64,000 bases of DNA, taken from NCBI GenBank assembly GCA_019188255.1, contig JAETXT010000001.1, positions 434,001-498,000 of the forward strand. Direction: 5' to 3'. The translations under genes were made by a program, and so were the position numbers. This document shows positions 1-10,579 of this stretch, in pieces (within the stretch, counting starts at the first letter, position 1; every line of letters starts with the position of its first letter). The notes beneath the pieces are model-generated. The model was not told the DNA's origin and made no database searches. It was given only the letters and a program-made list of their open reading frames with translations. The DNA comes from Verticillium longisporum (Eukaryota > Ascomycota > Sordariomycetes > Glomerellales > Plectosphaerellaceae).

Positions 1-464
1 TATGACTCGGGGTCCTCGGGGTCATGGATATGCGGTCGCGGTGATGTGGCGTCGGCAACAGGCTCGATGGGTGATGAAGGACCATCGCCAAAAAGATCAT
101 CAGTGTCGTTGCTCGTTCCTCCATCATCCGTCAAGCCGGGCACGGATAGCGACGTTGCGCCCGTCGCTTCCTCCTCCTCCGGAAGGTCATCGTCACTGAT
201 ATCTTCGTAATCTTCGGCATTATCAGCCTTGTCGGTCTGGTCGAAGGGAGTGTCGTCGTTGAAGTTGATGCCGATGCCCTGCCCCTCCTCAGCCTTGGCA
301 AGCAGGTTCTGGATGTTCTCGTCATCCGCTGCTCGCTGAGCTTTCCAGTCTACTTCGGATTCGGGCTCCTTCTTGGAGTCAGCAGCGTCGGCAGGGGCTG
401 CATCGGGCACGATGATGTCCATCTCGTCGCCGTTGACAGGCGTAACGTCCTCGCTTGCAGACAT
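1..464 (-). CDS. TAF1: Probable TFIID subunit 1 (TAF1), N-terminal part, truncated by window edge
   Basis: The reading frame opens with an ATG at 464 on the minus strand and runs off the left edge without a stop, giving about 154 residues. The visible protein is acidic and probably disordered. It contains DWKAQRAADDENIQ at about residues 40-53, then a GIGINFNDDTPFD segment, then EDYEDISDDDLPEEEEAT. From memory, a DWK...DD stretch followed by an acidic 'DISDDDLPEEE' motif is characteristic of the N-terminus of filamentous-fungal TAF1, the TFIID scaffold that binds TBP and reads promoter chromatin. The diagnostic TAF1 core (DUF3591, zinc knuckle, bromodomain) lies outside the window, so the call rests only on this N-terminal pattern. 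Another acidic nuclear protein is possible. Confidence 0.5.
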   Translation of the reverse strand, partial: MSASEDVTPVNGDEMDIIVPDAAPADAADSKKEPESEVDWKAQRAADDENIQNLLAKAEEGQGIGINFNDDTPFDQTDKADNAEDYEDISDDDLPEEEEATGATSLSVPGLTDDGGTSNDTDDLFGDGPSSPIEPVADATSPRPHIHDPEDPES

Positions 465-1533
465 CGCGTCGTGACCTCACGCTCCTCCGAGGTGTCCCGC
501 GAAAGTCGAAGAGCAGGAGACCATGCCTTACCGGTTGACCAAGGCGTCTCTACAGCACGCGAAACTCATGGCGCGTTGGGCGATGCGGCTGGACAGCGTT
601 TCAACCGATGGGCGACGAAAGCAGGGTAGGTAGGTTGGAGAGTTCACGTTGAGGCTCCGAATTTCGTATGACTGGAGCGCGGTCGCTGCATGCGTGCCTC
701 AGGCAGAAGGCTTTAGTGGCTTGCTGAGGGGTGGATACCCGCCAGGGCGATAATCTGGGGGTGGGGCAGGATTGTTCCTGCCGCGTCTCTCGACGCTTCT
801 CTACCTTTGAGGCTGTTGAAGTGAAGATGGTCTGAGATGATTCAGAAATTGCCCCATGTGTATGCTAAACCCGCCTTCCTGTTCAGGTATTTGTCTCGAG
901 GCTAGAGTTGCACAAAGATACAGAACTCGTTCGTAATGCACGAGGTTGGCCTTGGTGAGGTGCAAGGAGGTGACTTCGTGACGAAGGAAAGGAATACTTG
1001 ACCGCCCAAATTCTAGGGTATTTATCCACCAAGAGCACCCTCGTCGCGTGGTGTGAGAAGGACAAATGAGGCAGTTGCCCAATTCAGACATGTCAGAACA
1101 TGCTTTACAATTCCCAAGGTGCAGCCGAAGCCTTGGCTCGATGGTACAAACCGTAGGATTCCCACTCAGCGAGTTTGAACATGTAATTCAAGAAAATGTA
1201 CGAAGACCATTGATTAAAGCAGGTTCAGTCAAAAAACCAACCCCACAAGCACAGACTGCTGCAAGATACCACTGACGCGATTACACGAACAGTCACCTCA
1301 GCACTGCGACGCCGATTTTATGAATCACTTTACTCTAGTCCCCTGTATCCGTACATCGCAAAAAAGCAAAAACACATCCGTTCCTATTCGAGGCCGTTTT
1401 GTGTTCCGTGAGCACGATGCTCATCCCAACTCCATACGCCTGCTGCACCCGACTACGCCGTGAGCCCCTCTCGGGCCCGCTACCCAATCCTCTCTGTCAG
1501 GCGGAGCACCATTGACTCGCCGTGCGTAATCGT
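465..1533. other. Intergenic, no gene recognised
   Basis: This is the 5' flank of the TAF1-like gene and the 3' flank of ARP4. Short ORFs such as 801-1091 on the minus strand have no recognisable motif and no splice-extended partner. Nothing else is supported. Confidence 0.6.
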
Positions 1534-3007
1534 CTACTTGCAGCGCTTCTCCACGATGTTGACACCGTTCTCCTCGTACTCCTTCCTCGAGATCCACATC
1601 TGGTGGAAGGTGCCCAGGCTCGCCAGGATGCTGCCGCCGATCCAGGCGCCAAAGCGACGCTCCGTGGTCAGTCCAGCGGCGTGAATCTTGATCTTGGAGC
1701 CGGGGAACATGGCCATGAGCTCGTTGTTCAGGCGGTCGTTGAATCCGTTCAGAAGACTGGTGCTGCCGGTCACGACAATGTTGCCGAGCAGGTTGGGGCG
1801 GAGGTCAACATCCACGGCGTTGAGAGCACTGCGGATGAGTTCGGGAATGGTCTGCGACTTGTTGACTGTGGGCAGATCCTCTGTCGGGAAAGCCGCTGCT
1901 TCATCCCACATGCCCTCGGAGACGCGGTACCGCTGCTCGCGCCACATCTGGTTGCCGCCGTTGGGGAACTCGTAGATCCGTCCGGGTTGCGTGCGAACAT
2001 ACTCCTCATTCTGAGGCGACAGGAATTTTCCAGGGCCCCTCCAGGTCTCGACAACGGACTCCTTGAATTCGGTGATGACGCGTCCGTTCTCGTATTCGAC
2101 GAAAGACTTGTCGATGCTGAAGGGGAAGGTGCGAGACTTGAATTGCGGAGGGGCACCGGCATCGACGGGTGTCTTAGACTCGACCATGTAGGTAGGCACG
2201 ACCTCGATCTTGGGTTCACTCGTACCGAAAAGGTGGCGGACCTGGTCCGAGAGCCACAGTCCTGCAACGGGAGATCGCTGGATAGAGCGCTTGAGACACA
2301 TGCCGTCGTGAATGGCGGTGACGGAAGTGTTGGCGCCGCCAACATCGATGACCAGAGCGCTCGCCTTGCCGGCTGCGAAGGCCGAGAGAACAGGGGTGCG
2401 GCTCATCCAGAAGGCGGGGCAACCCCAGTTCTCCATGATGACCTCGATGGCCTTCTCCCTTGCCTTGGGTGTGTTCCATGGTGCCTCGCTCATCAGAAGT
2501 GGGTTCTCCTGTAGCGACTTCTCCTGCTCCTCCACGTCCTCCATGGCCACGTCGGCAGCCTCGCCGTTCTCTCCCTCACCTTCCTTCGGATCATCGTTGA
2601 GGCCGTTCTTCGAGGGTGAAGTCTGCTTGAATGGCTGCAGTTGGTTGGTCAACATGTACTCCCACATCTTCGTGGCGGTGTCCCAGTCCTCCACCACGCT
2701 GTCCTTGTTCATGTAGTTGCGAACTTCGAAGTCGGGTCGCGCGATGAGGTATTCGTCACCGAAGAAATCCTTCTGGATCTCCTTGTTGGTCGTACGGCCG
2801 TGGAAAGAGGGCAAGATGGACTTGGGAACGTCTTCGCCCGCGAAACCGGCGCGCGTATGGCAGTAACCTGGGTCGAGCACCAGGGCGGAAACCTCGTCTA
2901 GGGTCAAGTTAGGAACATGCGCGGGGGGCATTGAGAGGGACGGCGCGCTCACCTCCTCCATAGACGTCGGTCGGCTGCGCCGCCGACGACAAGGGTTGCT
3001 GAGACAT
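1534..3007 (-). CDS. ARP4: Actin-related protein 4 (ARP4), two exons
   Basis: Exons are 3007-2953 and 2897-1534, with a 55-bp GT-AG intron at 2952-2898, giving 472 residues. Splicing joins DVYGG to DEVSALVLDPG, recreating the ARP4 N-terminal signature, which identifies both the intron and the start (MSQQPLSS). The actin fold follows: the phosphate-1 region (LDPGYCHTRAGFAGED), an ARP4-type acidic insertion (about residues 160-200), the phosphate-2 loop (ALVIDVGGANTSVTAIHDG) and a C-terminal actin block (RRFGAWIGGSILASLGTFHQMWISRKEYEE). The C-terminus is EKRCK. ARP4 is a nuclear actin-family subunit shared by NuA4, INO80 and SWR1 chromatin complexes. Reading from the upstream in-frame codon would add residues that match no ARP4 start. 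Confidence 0.95.
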
Positions 3008-3200
3008 CGTCGCAACTTGGGTGTTGAGGGATCTGATGCGATTGTTTGACGCGAATTGAATTGAGGTCGTGGCGCGTCGGGTGGGTGATGGAAAGCGCAT
3101 ACAAATGGCATGCACGGCTCGCGAACGAGGGTTGGAGATGGAGCTAGGTATGGAGATAAACATAAATTACTAATGCGGGGCTTGTAGTTACTGGAGCGGC

Positions 3201-3261
3201 ACGTACCTTGGCTGCTTCGGTACGGTACCCAAGGTTGGTACTTACCTGGTACCTTGGTATA
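3201..3261. repeat. GGTACC/ACCTTGG-rich repeat upstream of ARP4
   Basis: Several overlapping copies of TACCTTGG and its complement CCAAGGTA surround GGTACC palindromes. The same family of motifs recurs in other gaps of this window (5915-5933, 6145-6178, 15815-15833, 17344-17412, 38668-38776). Confidence 0.6.
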
Positions 3262-3479
3262 CAAGTTTCCAGTCTGTCAATGGATTATGCCCAGCACGTC
3301 AGTAGTCCCTGCTAGTTGTGTATAATACTTCGTGTTCTTACGTCAAGTATCTTCTCAGCCAGCGACTTAGCATGTTCAGCTTTACAAAATGACATCCTGC
3401 TTAATTGTCCAAACCTGTATCTTACTCCTCCTCCAGTGTGGTTTTCTCCTTGGTCTTGCCGAGTCTTTTGATCGAATCA

Positions 3480-4124
3480 ACCACCATTTCTTTGATAGGC
3501 CAACCGTGTATGATTGGCCCTGCTTTCGCTATCCACGAGATCGTACACCGCTCAAGGCATCTTGTAGCCGTCTTCACCTTCTATTCCTCGATCAGAGAGT
3601 AGCGAAGGTCGAGGCTGATGGTCCATCAAACTTACACCTTGCTGCTAGCTTTCTTGATCAGCTACACTGGCCACTTAACGGACAGATGGGTGGCTTGCTC
3701 CCAATGCCCAAGTTCCGTACTTTATACACTCGTCATCGATATTGGCCCAGAGGTGGAGCAGACTGGCAGCGGCCTCGCTTTCGTTCTTGATCTGTTGATC
3801 TTTAAGAACGAGAGGTCGTTCAGCTGGCAGCCTGCCTCCCCTGCTGATAATCTAAAGGTCGGCCTGCTTTCGAGGACGACATCTCGTCCCACTCATGTTG
3901 GCAGATCTCCAAGTACATGGCTACGCTGACCAGTGTCTGTCGGAGGTAGGCGCCTGTGCCTATGCTCCCTGGTAGACCATCAAGGAGGCCGAGAAGCCAG
4001 TCGTCATCGGGCCCTATCATGTCATCAGGACAGGCTCAAGGGTATCACCAATGCCTCCGAGCCCGTGTAGCACAAAGACCCTTCTCCCCCCGTCGGCACG
4101 ACCGCTAATGGAGGAAGCGCTCCT
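3480..4124 (-). pseudogene. Degenerate NB-ARC (NLR) relic downstream of the patatin ORF
   Basis: Translated fragments on the minus strand, in changing frames, match the order of a fungal patatin/NB-ARC receptor. From about 4140 there is DRTRLEERFLH, resembling the linker before the P-loop. At about 4090-4045 comes RRVFVLHGLGGIGDT, a Walker A with the lysine replaced. At 4020-3830 comes LDGLPGSIGTGAYLRQ...AMYLEICQHEWDEM, like the GLPLAIAQAGAYL...YL..YE..W block. At about 3805-3735 comes QQIKNESEAAASLLHLWAN, like the IKKQNE.SA.LLRLWAYFD block, and near 3590 EGEDGYKMP. The P-loop lies only a few tens of codons from the GLPL block, so most of the domain between them is deleted. Stops and frame changes show it is non-functional. 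The family assignment is from remembered motifs. Confidence 0.65.
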
Positions 4125-5318
4125 CTAATCTAGTCCTGTCAGAAGGTCTTTCGACGGGGCAGGGGGACACGGGTACGCCGCGAAGGCCGAAGCACGGTCT
4201 GTAGGGCCCTCGTACTGCGGGCAAGGCGAGATGGCGAGCAGTCGTGGAGGGCAGCATGCGACTGACTGCGGGAACAGTTGACACATCGTGATCACAGGTT
4301 GACGGGCACATGCCCGCATCTGCTTCAACACGTCCTGCGACGCAACATAGCCACCCGTCGCTGCCACAATCTCGGCTTTCTTCTTCACCTCGTCCATGCC
4401 GATTTGCTCAAGGCCACGCACGACATTGAAGCGGAAGTAGCGGCCATCATCGTCGAGGTCGACTTTATCGCGACGAAAGTTTTCGGCCGTGGTTTCCGTC
4501 TCCAGGGCGGGTGTCAGCAGCGCTGCCAAGATGCTCAACACGTTATCCCGCACCGGTTGGAGGGCGGGCACTCCCGTGCCGATGGACACTAGGCACCGCA
4601 GACTACCCTGCAGGCCGGCGCCCCATACGTCCCGAGCCTGGGACCAGAGGACGGCGACGGGGTTGTTCGCGCCCCCGACGGCGCCGTCAACGAATTGCTC
4701 GCCAAAGGGGCCAATGGCGATGGGGTCGAAGAAGGTGGCCGTTGCCGAGGTGGCGCGACAGGCTTCCCAGACGGTGGTGCAGTCGAAGAGGTGAGTTGAC
4801 CTCGGGGAGCGGAAGCTCGTCAGACAAACCGTGTCGCCAGTTTCCTTACTTGTCGCGCACACGAATCTGTAGGGTTAACAGGTGGGTTTGGCTGGGAAGG
4901 GGACAAGAATGGAGGCGTACACCCGACACGAACTGGAAGCATCTCTCAAGAGGATGTTCTCGTCGTGATTAGTGCGTACGAGGATCTGTTTGATGGCCCG
5001 CTCGAGGGCTCGGCTGTCAAATCTGCCTCGAAGCTTGCCGTTCATCCTGACCCTGTGGTGCTTCTTCTTTTCGAAGACGCCGTCGCACAGGGAGGTGAAG
5101 GCAGCTATGCATTCGTCGACGGACATGCGTAAGCGCCCCAACATGACGGCGATAAGGCCACCAGTGTTGGTGCCGCCGATCATGTCGAAATAGTCACAGG
5201 GCTTCGGTGGGTTGTCGGGGTCAATGGTGACCATGAGACTGCGCAGGATCATGAGGGAGGAGAGGCTGCGGACGCCGCCGCCGTCGAGGGCGAGCAGACG
5301 GATATCGTTGGCAGGCAT
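4125..5318 (-). CDS. Patatin-like phospholipase domain, probably inactive fragment of an NLR
   Basis: Exons are 5318-4921 and 4866-4125, with a 54-bp intron (GTACGC...CTACAG) joining SSSCRV to FVCATSKETGD, giving 379 residues. Motifs visible are the oxyanion loop LDGGGVRSLS (residues 11-20), a nucleophile elbow GGTNTGG (48-54) where the family has GxSxG, and the second catalytic residue in FVDGA. The elbow serine is Asn51 (AAC, 5168-5166), one base from AGC, so hydrolysis is not expected. In fungi, patatin domains with the FVCATSKETGD and WEACRATSA..TFFDPIAIG blocks commonly sit at the N-terminus of NB-ARC/TPR receptors. Here the ORF stops shortly after the domain, and NB-ARC debris follows on the same strand. 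It may still be expressed as a short protein, but it is best read as the front half of a decayed receptor. Confidence 0.75.
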
Positions 5319-6358
5319 TTTACCGTGGAGAGGGCAGCGGAGGGTAGATAGAGCATATTGGAGCGTCTATCTGTGTCTCGACATGGCGATTAAGCCTGCT
5401 CTTATAGAGAGGAGAGAGAGAGAGAGAGAGCGGCGGCCGTGATGCGCCTTCTTGGCCGCATAAACAGCCAACATGTTGCTGCCCAGCTCAACACAGCGAA
5501 TCTCGCTTTCTTGCGCGACCTCAGCTGGGAGGTGGATGAAACAAGATGGGCGCGTCTATCGCTACGCGCCCTCGTCGGCCACTTTTGCGACCGATGGATC
5601 CTGCCGCCCTCCCTTCTATTTATAGAAGATCATGCTGAGTCGCCAACCGGATGAACTGAAGTACTCCTCTGCACGAATGTGATAGCCAGCCTGTTGATGC
5701 GTGGCTCGAGAGACGTATAACCCCGCGGAGCAGTAAGAAAGGGGCAACTTGCAGCCAGCCAGCTGGAGCCAGGACCTTCGTGTCTTCGATCGTGTTGTCG
5801 AGCCAAAGCTTGATGCTCGGGCAGTGGGCATAGCGCGACCTCTTCTCATGTATTCGAACCTCGATTTTTGACAGTATGTACGGGCAAGATGTAGATTGGA
5901 AGCATTTCGTATCTTAAGGTAGGTAGGTACCTTGTGGTGCAATTGAAAGTACCTGGTTCCATCTGACTGCTCGTGGCTATTAAGCGCGCAGACATCGTTC
6001 GTTATCAGCAACTGGGGTGGGTGGGCTGTGTCCGACTTCCTAGGAAGTCGTGCATTGTAGGACCTGCCCGACTTCAGAGCCTCTCAGTGTCGGTCGTAGC
6101 TGAAAGCAGCGGGCTCTGGGGTTGCAGATCAGGCACCGACCTTTAAAGGTAGGTACCTAGATACCTCAAAGGTACCTAAAAAGCGAGCTAGGCAGTGCTT
6201 CCCTCTCTGTGCCTTGGTTTGTATGGGGCTCGTCGAGCCCCATTGCGGCGTACCCATCTGGCAACCTTCACTGACGGCGACCGAAGGAAACATTGGAAAC
6301 CACAGCACTCTAGCCCATCTCTGCAATCACTCATTGGCAGCTGCCATGCCATCCCGCC
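5319..6358. other. Divergent intergenic region with microsatellite and GGTACC repeats
   Basis: This lies between the patatin relic (minus) and GPI19 (plus). It holds a (GA)n tract at about 5406-5430 and GGTAGGTACC-type clusters at 5915-5933 and 6145-6178. The second cluster lies about 180-215 bp before the GPI19 start and may be within its promoter. No gene is recognised. Confidence 0.6.
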
Positions 6359-7132
6359 ATGTCTCTCTACTCCGAAGATGAGGATCGCGTTCCTCCGGAT
6401 AACTTCTCCGACGGCTCTTTCACGGCATCGAGCCTCAGCGGCTCTGACAGCGGCAGCTTCAGCGGCAGCGAAGACGACGAATCCCCTCCTCTCCCCGTGC
6501 TCACCAACTACTTCGCGCCGCCCTTCTACGGACGCCCACCGACGCCCTTGCCGCCGTCGCCGTCCCTGACGTCGCTCCTGCGCCCCTCGCGGCCGACGAC
6601 GCCCGATCCCTCCGACGATGACATTGAGCCCGTACCCCGCGCCTCGCCCAAGGTGCCGACCTACGAATACTATGGCTTCGTCCTGTACCTCTTCTCGACG
6701 CTGAGCTTCCTCGTCTACCTGCTGTGGTCGTACCTGCCGTCGCCCTTCCTGCACGTCCTCGGCATCTACTACTACCCGAACCGCTGGTGGTCGCTCGCCA
6801 TCCCGGCGTGGATCACGATGCTGCTGGTGTACATCTACGTGGCGCTGGCGGCGTACAATACCGAGGTCATGACGCTGCCGATGGCGTCTGTCGAGACGAT
6901 TGTCGACGACACGGCGCAGGTGGCTGTCATTGACAGCAAGGGCAGGATACGGCACGGTGCAAAGAGGAGACAGAAAGACAAGAGGGATCGCAGGATCAAC
7001 GGAGGGCCAGGACTGAACTGGAAGGAGATTTGGAACGAGGGTACCGACGCTGTCATGGACGTCCCGCTGGCAGGAGTTTGTGAGGTGCTCTACGGGGATA
7101 TCGATGTGGGTGACGGGAACGGACTGCTATGA
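6359..7132 (+). CDS. GPI19: PIG-P / Gpi19, subunit of GPI N-acetylglucosaminyltransferase
   Basis: A single exon encodes 257 residues. The N-terminal ~100 residues are Ser/Pro/acid-rich and look disordered. A PIG-P domain begins at YEYYGFVLYLFSTLSF (about residue 102). It has two hydrophobic membrane segments (about 106-125 and 150-172) separated by the conserved YYYPNRWWSLAIPAW loop, then a VYIYVALAAYNTEVMT stretch. The conserved tail is DVPLAGVCEVLYG. PIG-P proteins are ER-membrane subunits of the complex that transfers GlcNAc to phosphatidylinositol, the first step of GPI-anchor synthesis. The fungal N-terminal extension and the insert between DDTAQVAV and WNEGTDAVMDVPL are longer than in the small yeast or human subunits, as is common in moulds. 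The ATG follows CCGCC, a fair start context. Confidence 0.88.
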   Translation: MSLYSEDEDRVPPDNFSDGSFTASSLSGSDSGSFSGSEDDESPPLPVLTNYFAPPFYGRPPTPLPPSPSLTSLLRPSRPTTPDPSDDDIEPVPRASPKVPTYEYYGFVLYLFSTLSFLVYLLWSYLPSPFLHVLGIYYYPNRWWSLAIPAWITMLLVYIYVALAAYNTEVMTLPMASVETIVDDTAQVAVIDSKGRIRHGAKRRQKDKRDRRINGGPGLNWKEIWNEGTDAVMDVPLAGVCEVLYGDIDVGDGNGLL

Positions 7133-7581
7133 CAGAGGCCTGCTGTGATCGAAGGCAGGATGGCGTACTAGTGCAATAGAGATACCCAGGGTTAGCAACA
7201 GGAGGCACAGGAACTCGCGTTAAGGGAGAAGCAAAGTCATAGGAATTGGCCTCTGCATACGAGAGAAGATTGACCATCATGCCCATGGAAGGCCACTCCG
7301 ATGCCTGACCATGATCATGGGTTCGGAAATATTGTCTTCTTCGGGCTGTCCCATTGATGGAGCGTGGTCACCTCGTGGTGATCCTCTCGTGGCATAGCAC
7401 CTTCAACGATGAGATACAAGTTGGCTCTGGGACCCACTTTCTCCTGCTCGACTTGCTTCAAACCCAACTTCGTCCTTTTACGCGGAAACCTCTTTCTACC
7501 ACACTCCAAGCGTTTGAGGTTTTGAGGTCTTGACCTGGTCACCAGAACTCGTCGGCAACATTGCCAAGCTCTCGGATTAAA
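7133..7581. other. Short intergenic spacer, nothing recognised
   Basis: This is the GPI19 3' flank and the leader of the next gene. A pyrimidine-rich stretch precedes the ATG at 7582. No ORF of interest was found. Confidence 0.6.
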
Positions 7582-8781
7582 ATGGCGCCCTCCCCTGAGC
7601 AGATCGCCAGCAACCTCCTCATACCCCTCAACCTCTCCGTCACCTCCATCCAACCCCTCCAAACCCTCTGGGCCGGCTACGGCACCATATGCTCGCTTCG
7701 CGCCCGTCCTGTCACCCCTGAAGCAGCTACGGTAGTCTCCTCCCTACTTTCCACCCCTATTACTCCAAACACGGAAATCCCTCTCATCCTCAAACTCATC
7801 AGCCCGCCCAAGGCGAAGCTCAATGACGAGGGCCATCTGAGGAAGATCTTGAGCTACGAGGTCGAGCAGTATTTCTACGCCCACCTCGCCCCGAAACTAT
7901 CAGATGACGTGGGCGTCGCCAAGTGCATCGCCTCGAGCGCAGCGGGTGCGGGCGCCCTGGATGGCATCGTCGCCATGGTGCTGACCGATCTGAGGCCCGA
8001 GTACCCTGTTGCCGGGGGCAAGCGGGACGTCCTGTCGAGCGAGCAGGTAGACGCTGCCTTGAGGTGGCTGGGAAGGTTTCACGCCGAGTCTAGGGCTTGG
8101 GTTGGTGGCGAGAGGGCAGAGTATGTTCTCCCGCCGCTGCAGGAGGCTCGGCGGCGAGAGGAGGGGAACAGGGGAACCAAGATCTGGCTGAATGGTGGCT
8201 ACACTTACCTTGCCACGCGCCTGAACGAGTATGCTTCCTTGGAGGCAGATGATGATTCGGAATGGTCGGGCGCATTCTGCGATCACCATGAGGAACTCGG
8301 GGCCAGTATCGCTGAGGCCGTTGCCGAGGTGTTGAAGCCCACGGGACGGGATGTCGAGAGCGTCATCCATGGCGACGTCAAGTCCGAGAACCTGTTTACT
8401 ACGGTGGAAGGTAACAAGGTGGCCTTCTTTGACTTTCAATATGTCGGCCTTGGACTCGGGGTGTGTGACCTGGCCAAGCTGTTCACCTGTTCGGTACCTC
8501 TCAAGCTCATCACTGGCTCAGATGAGTGGCAGATTCCCATGGAGGATGGGGAGAAAGAACTGTTGAGGCGCTATAGAGCAGCATTGCTTAACGGAAAAGG
8601 TGATGAATCCTACCCATGGGATGACTTTGTCAGGCATTGGGAATGTGCGCTGGTAGACTGGTGCCGATTCCAGGCGAGCTGGGGGTTCTGGGGCAACACC
8701 GAATGGCTGGAGGCGAGAGTGCGCTCAATCCTGGGCGACCAAGCCTGGAGAGCCTGGTTGCAAGATGAGCTTCAAAAATAA
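7582..8781 (+). CDS. APH/ecdysteroid-kinase-like (CHK-type) phosphotransferase family protein
   Basis: An intron-less gene encodes 399 residues. The ATG at 7582 sits in AAAATGG and is preferred to an upstream in-frame TTG. The fold is that of eukaryotic-like small-molecule kinases. ILKLISPP lies in the N-lobe near residue 75, and KILSYEVEQYFYAHL is typical of the helix after the nucleotide-binding lysine in CHK-type kinases. The catalytic loop is HGDVKSENLF (about residues 256-265), followed by a metal-binding FFDFQYVGLGLGVCDLAKLF (DFG-equivalent). A Trp-rich helical C-terminus ends the protein. Relatives phosphorylate hydroxyl groups on choline, ecdysteroids or antibiotics, but the substrate of this fungal branch is not known and cannot be read from sequence. 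The protein is probably cytosolic, with no signal peptide or membrane segment. Confidence 0.8.
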   Translation: MAPSPEQIASNLLIPLNLSVTSIQPLQTLWAGYGTICSLRARPVTPEAATVVSSLLSTPITPNTEIPLILKLISPPKAKLNDEGHLRKILSYEVEQYFYAHLAPKLSDDVGVAKCIASSAAGAGALDGIVAMVLTDLRPEYPVAGGKRDVLSSEQVDAALRWLGRFHAESRAWVGGERAEYVLPPLQEARRREEGNRGTKIWLNGGYTYLATRLNEYASLEADDDSEWSGAFCDHHEELGASIAEAVAEVLKPTGRDVESVIHGDVKSENLFTTVEGNKVAFFDFQYVGLGLGVCDLAKLFTCSVPLKLITGSDEWQIPMEDGEKELLRRYRAALLNGKGDESYPWDDFVRHWECALVDWCRFQASWGFWGNTEWLEARVRSILGDQAWRAWLQDELQK

Positions 8782-10579
8782 GAAATCCAAATATATTTAT
8801 AAGAGTTGGTTCTGTTCGAGGTATATATATGAGTTGGGAATGGGCGCAAAGGCAAGACCGCTCGCTGATGAATTGCGTCCCCCAGTACAATTCCTCTTTT
8901 GAAGCCTTCTGCTTGCTTTTCGGGAGCCTCTAGACTGGGGATAATTGTGACATGTGAACAACTTCATCGAAAGGGGTTTTGTGCAAATATGCGGCCGACA
9001 CTGTCAGTTTGCGTATGTCTTCCGCTGCTTGATCTTGCATGCTAGGCGAACATCACAAATGATCCAAGTCAAGTCTCCTGGAGTCTCGAAATGTGGTTGT
9101 CATGTATCAAGCGGCAAACCCAAGTAACTTTGACTGGAGCTCAAGGTGTCTTGCAAATGTAACATGAAGGCATGTATGTAGAGGAGTGAAGTTGGTAGCA
9201 TGTACTGCGCGTCCGCTTCGACCGTCCGGAGTGGAAGAGCCTCCTTTGCAGGGAACATGTCAAGACATCAGGATTCAGCTACACTTAACTTCAATGGCAC
9301 AACTAAAAGGGGATGGAACACGGGCTTACTAAAGCTCAAATGAGTTAGATTCCCGGGGCATGTCGGATATCACAAAGTAAACGTGTCGTATTAATACACG
9401 TTAAAGAGAAAGCAACGATAGGAAGCAGTCTACCGTCTGGCCTGAGATATGATTTCTCAACTGATTCGCCACTAGAGGGAAAACAATACGTGCTGCGATC
9501 ATGGTTAATGAAGGTGCTTGTTCTATGGGCCCCATTTACTCGAACCGTCGACTCGTTGATTGAACTTACCGCTAGGTGAGTATTGGATCGTCAGAGTTGT
9601 GCACCAAGGTCGATACCGGGCCACTCGGAAACACCGCGAAATACGCACCACAGCCGAACTTGGCACACTCAATGACCTCCGTCCATCAAGGCGGTACTCC
9701 TGGCACTGATTGCTTCGCTCAAGGCGTGCTGAAATTTCAAGCGACAGTAGGTACACTTGGAACCGCGATACGAAAATTTAGTTGTGCAAGTCATCAATGC
9801 CATGCTACCTTACCCCTGTTGCCTACTTCCAGCGGAGGAGCTTCCGTGCTTCGTCCGTGAAGTCGAATTACAGGCAATAAAGCACACAGATAAGCTTAAC
9901 TATTAGCGGCACCCAGTCCAAATAAACTCATCGACACATCAGACAGCATCCCGCTTGAGGCGGAAGCTTCTGTGGCCGCGAGGGCACTCTCCTTGGCCGT
10001 GCCGCGTGGTCGTCTGATCACCATGCAGCCCACACGCGTGAGACACGCATCAATTGGCCACCACGCCCTTCTGTCCCCGCCATCTCCAGCCCCGTCCTGT
10101 CATCAAGGTAGCGGGCTGTTTGGCAACGGCGATCATGAGACCATGTTCCCGTGCACACGACAAGGGAGCCAAAAAAGCTTCTTGCAGGACAGGGGACGAC
10201 GACTGCGTCCCGACGAGAACCCATCACCCTGGGCAAGGTAACAGTGGCGGTTCGGCGAGACCCCGAGCCGAACCTGCTACGGCTGGGCATCCAAGCCAGG
10301 CCCGTGCGATGTGTTGTTGATCATGGAGTGATACCTCTGGGTGAGAGTAGAAAACGGTTGGCGTCCCTTCTTTGCTTGCTGCTTCTGAGTCTCCTCTTGT
10401 TGTTCTACAGGTCTGGTCATCACTCATTACTTCACTTCTCTTTGCTTATTTTTTGCATCTCCCACGTTGACGTGGTTTGCCTCATTCGTTACTATAACTC
10501 TTTGCCAACCACAGGCGTCAACTTTGGACTTCCATTTCATTCATTATCAATAAAACCAAGTTCAAGACATAGATTCAAA
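8782..10579. other. 1.8-kb intergenic region without a recognisable gene
   Basis: Small ORFs (for example 9523-9756 minus and 9972-10241 plus) lack motifs, conserved composition or plausible splice partners. From about 10370 to 10579 the sequence becomes pyrimidine-rich and looks like the promoter or leader of the CHRD gene, with an AATAAAACC stretch near 10550. Confidence 0.55.

Noticed and set aside
1522..2514. 330-codon plus-strand ORF opposite ARP4
   Set aside because: It is the antisense of a conserved actin-fold coding exon, begins at GTG, and has no motif of its own; GC-rich codon bias creates it.
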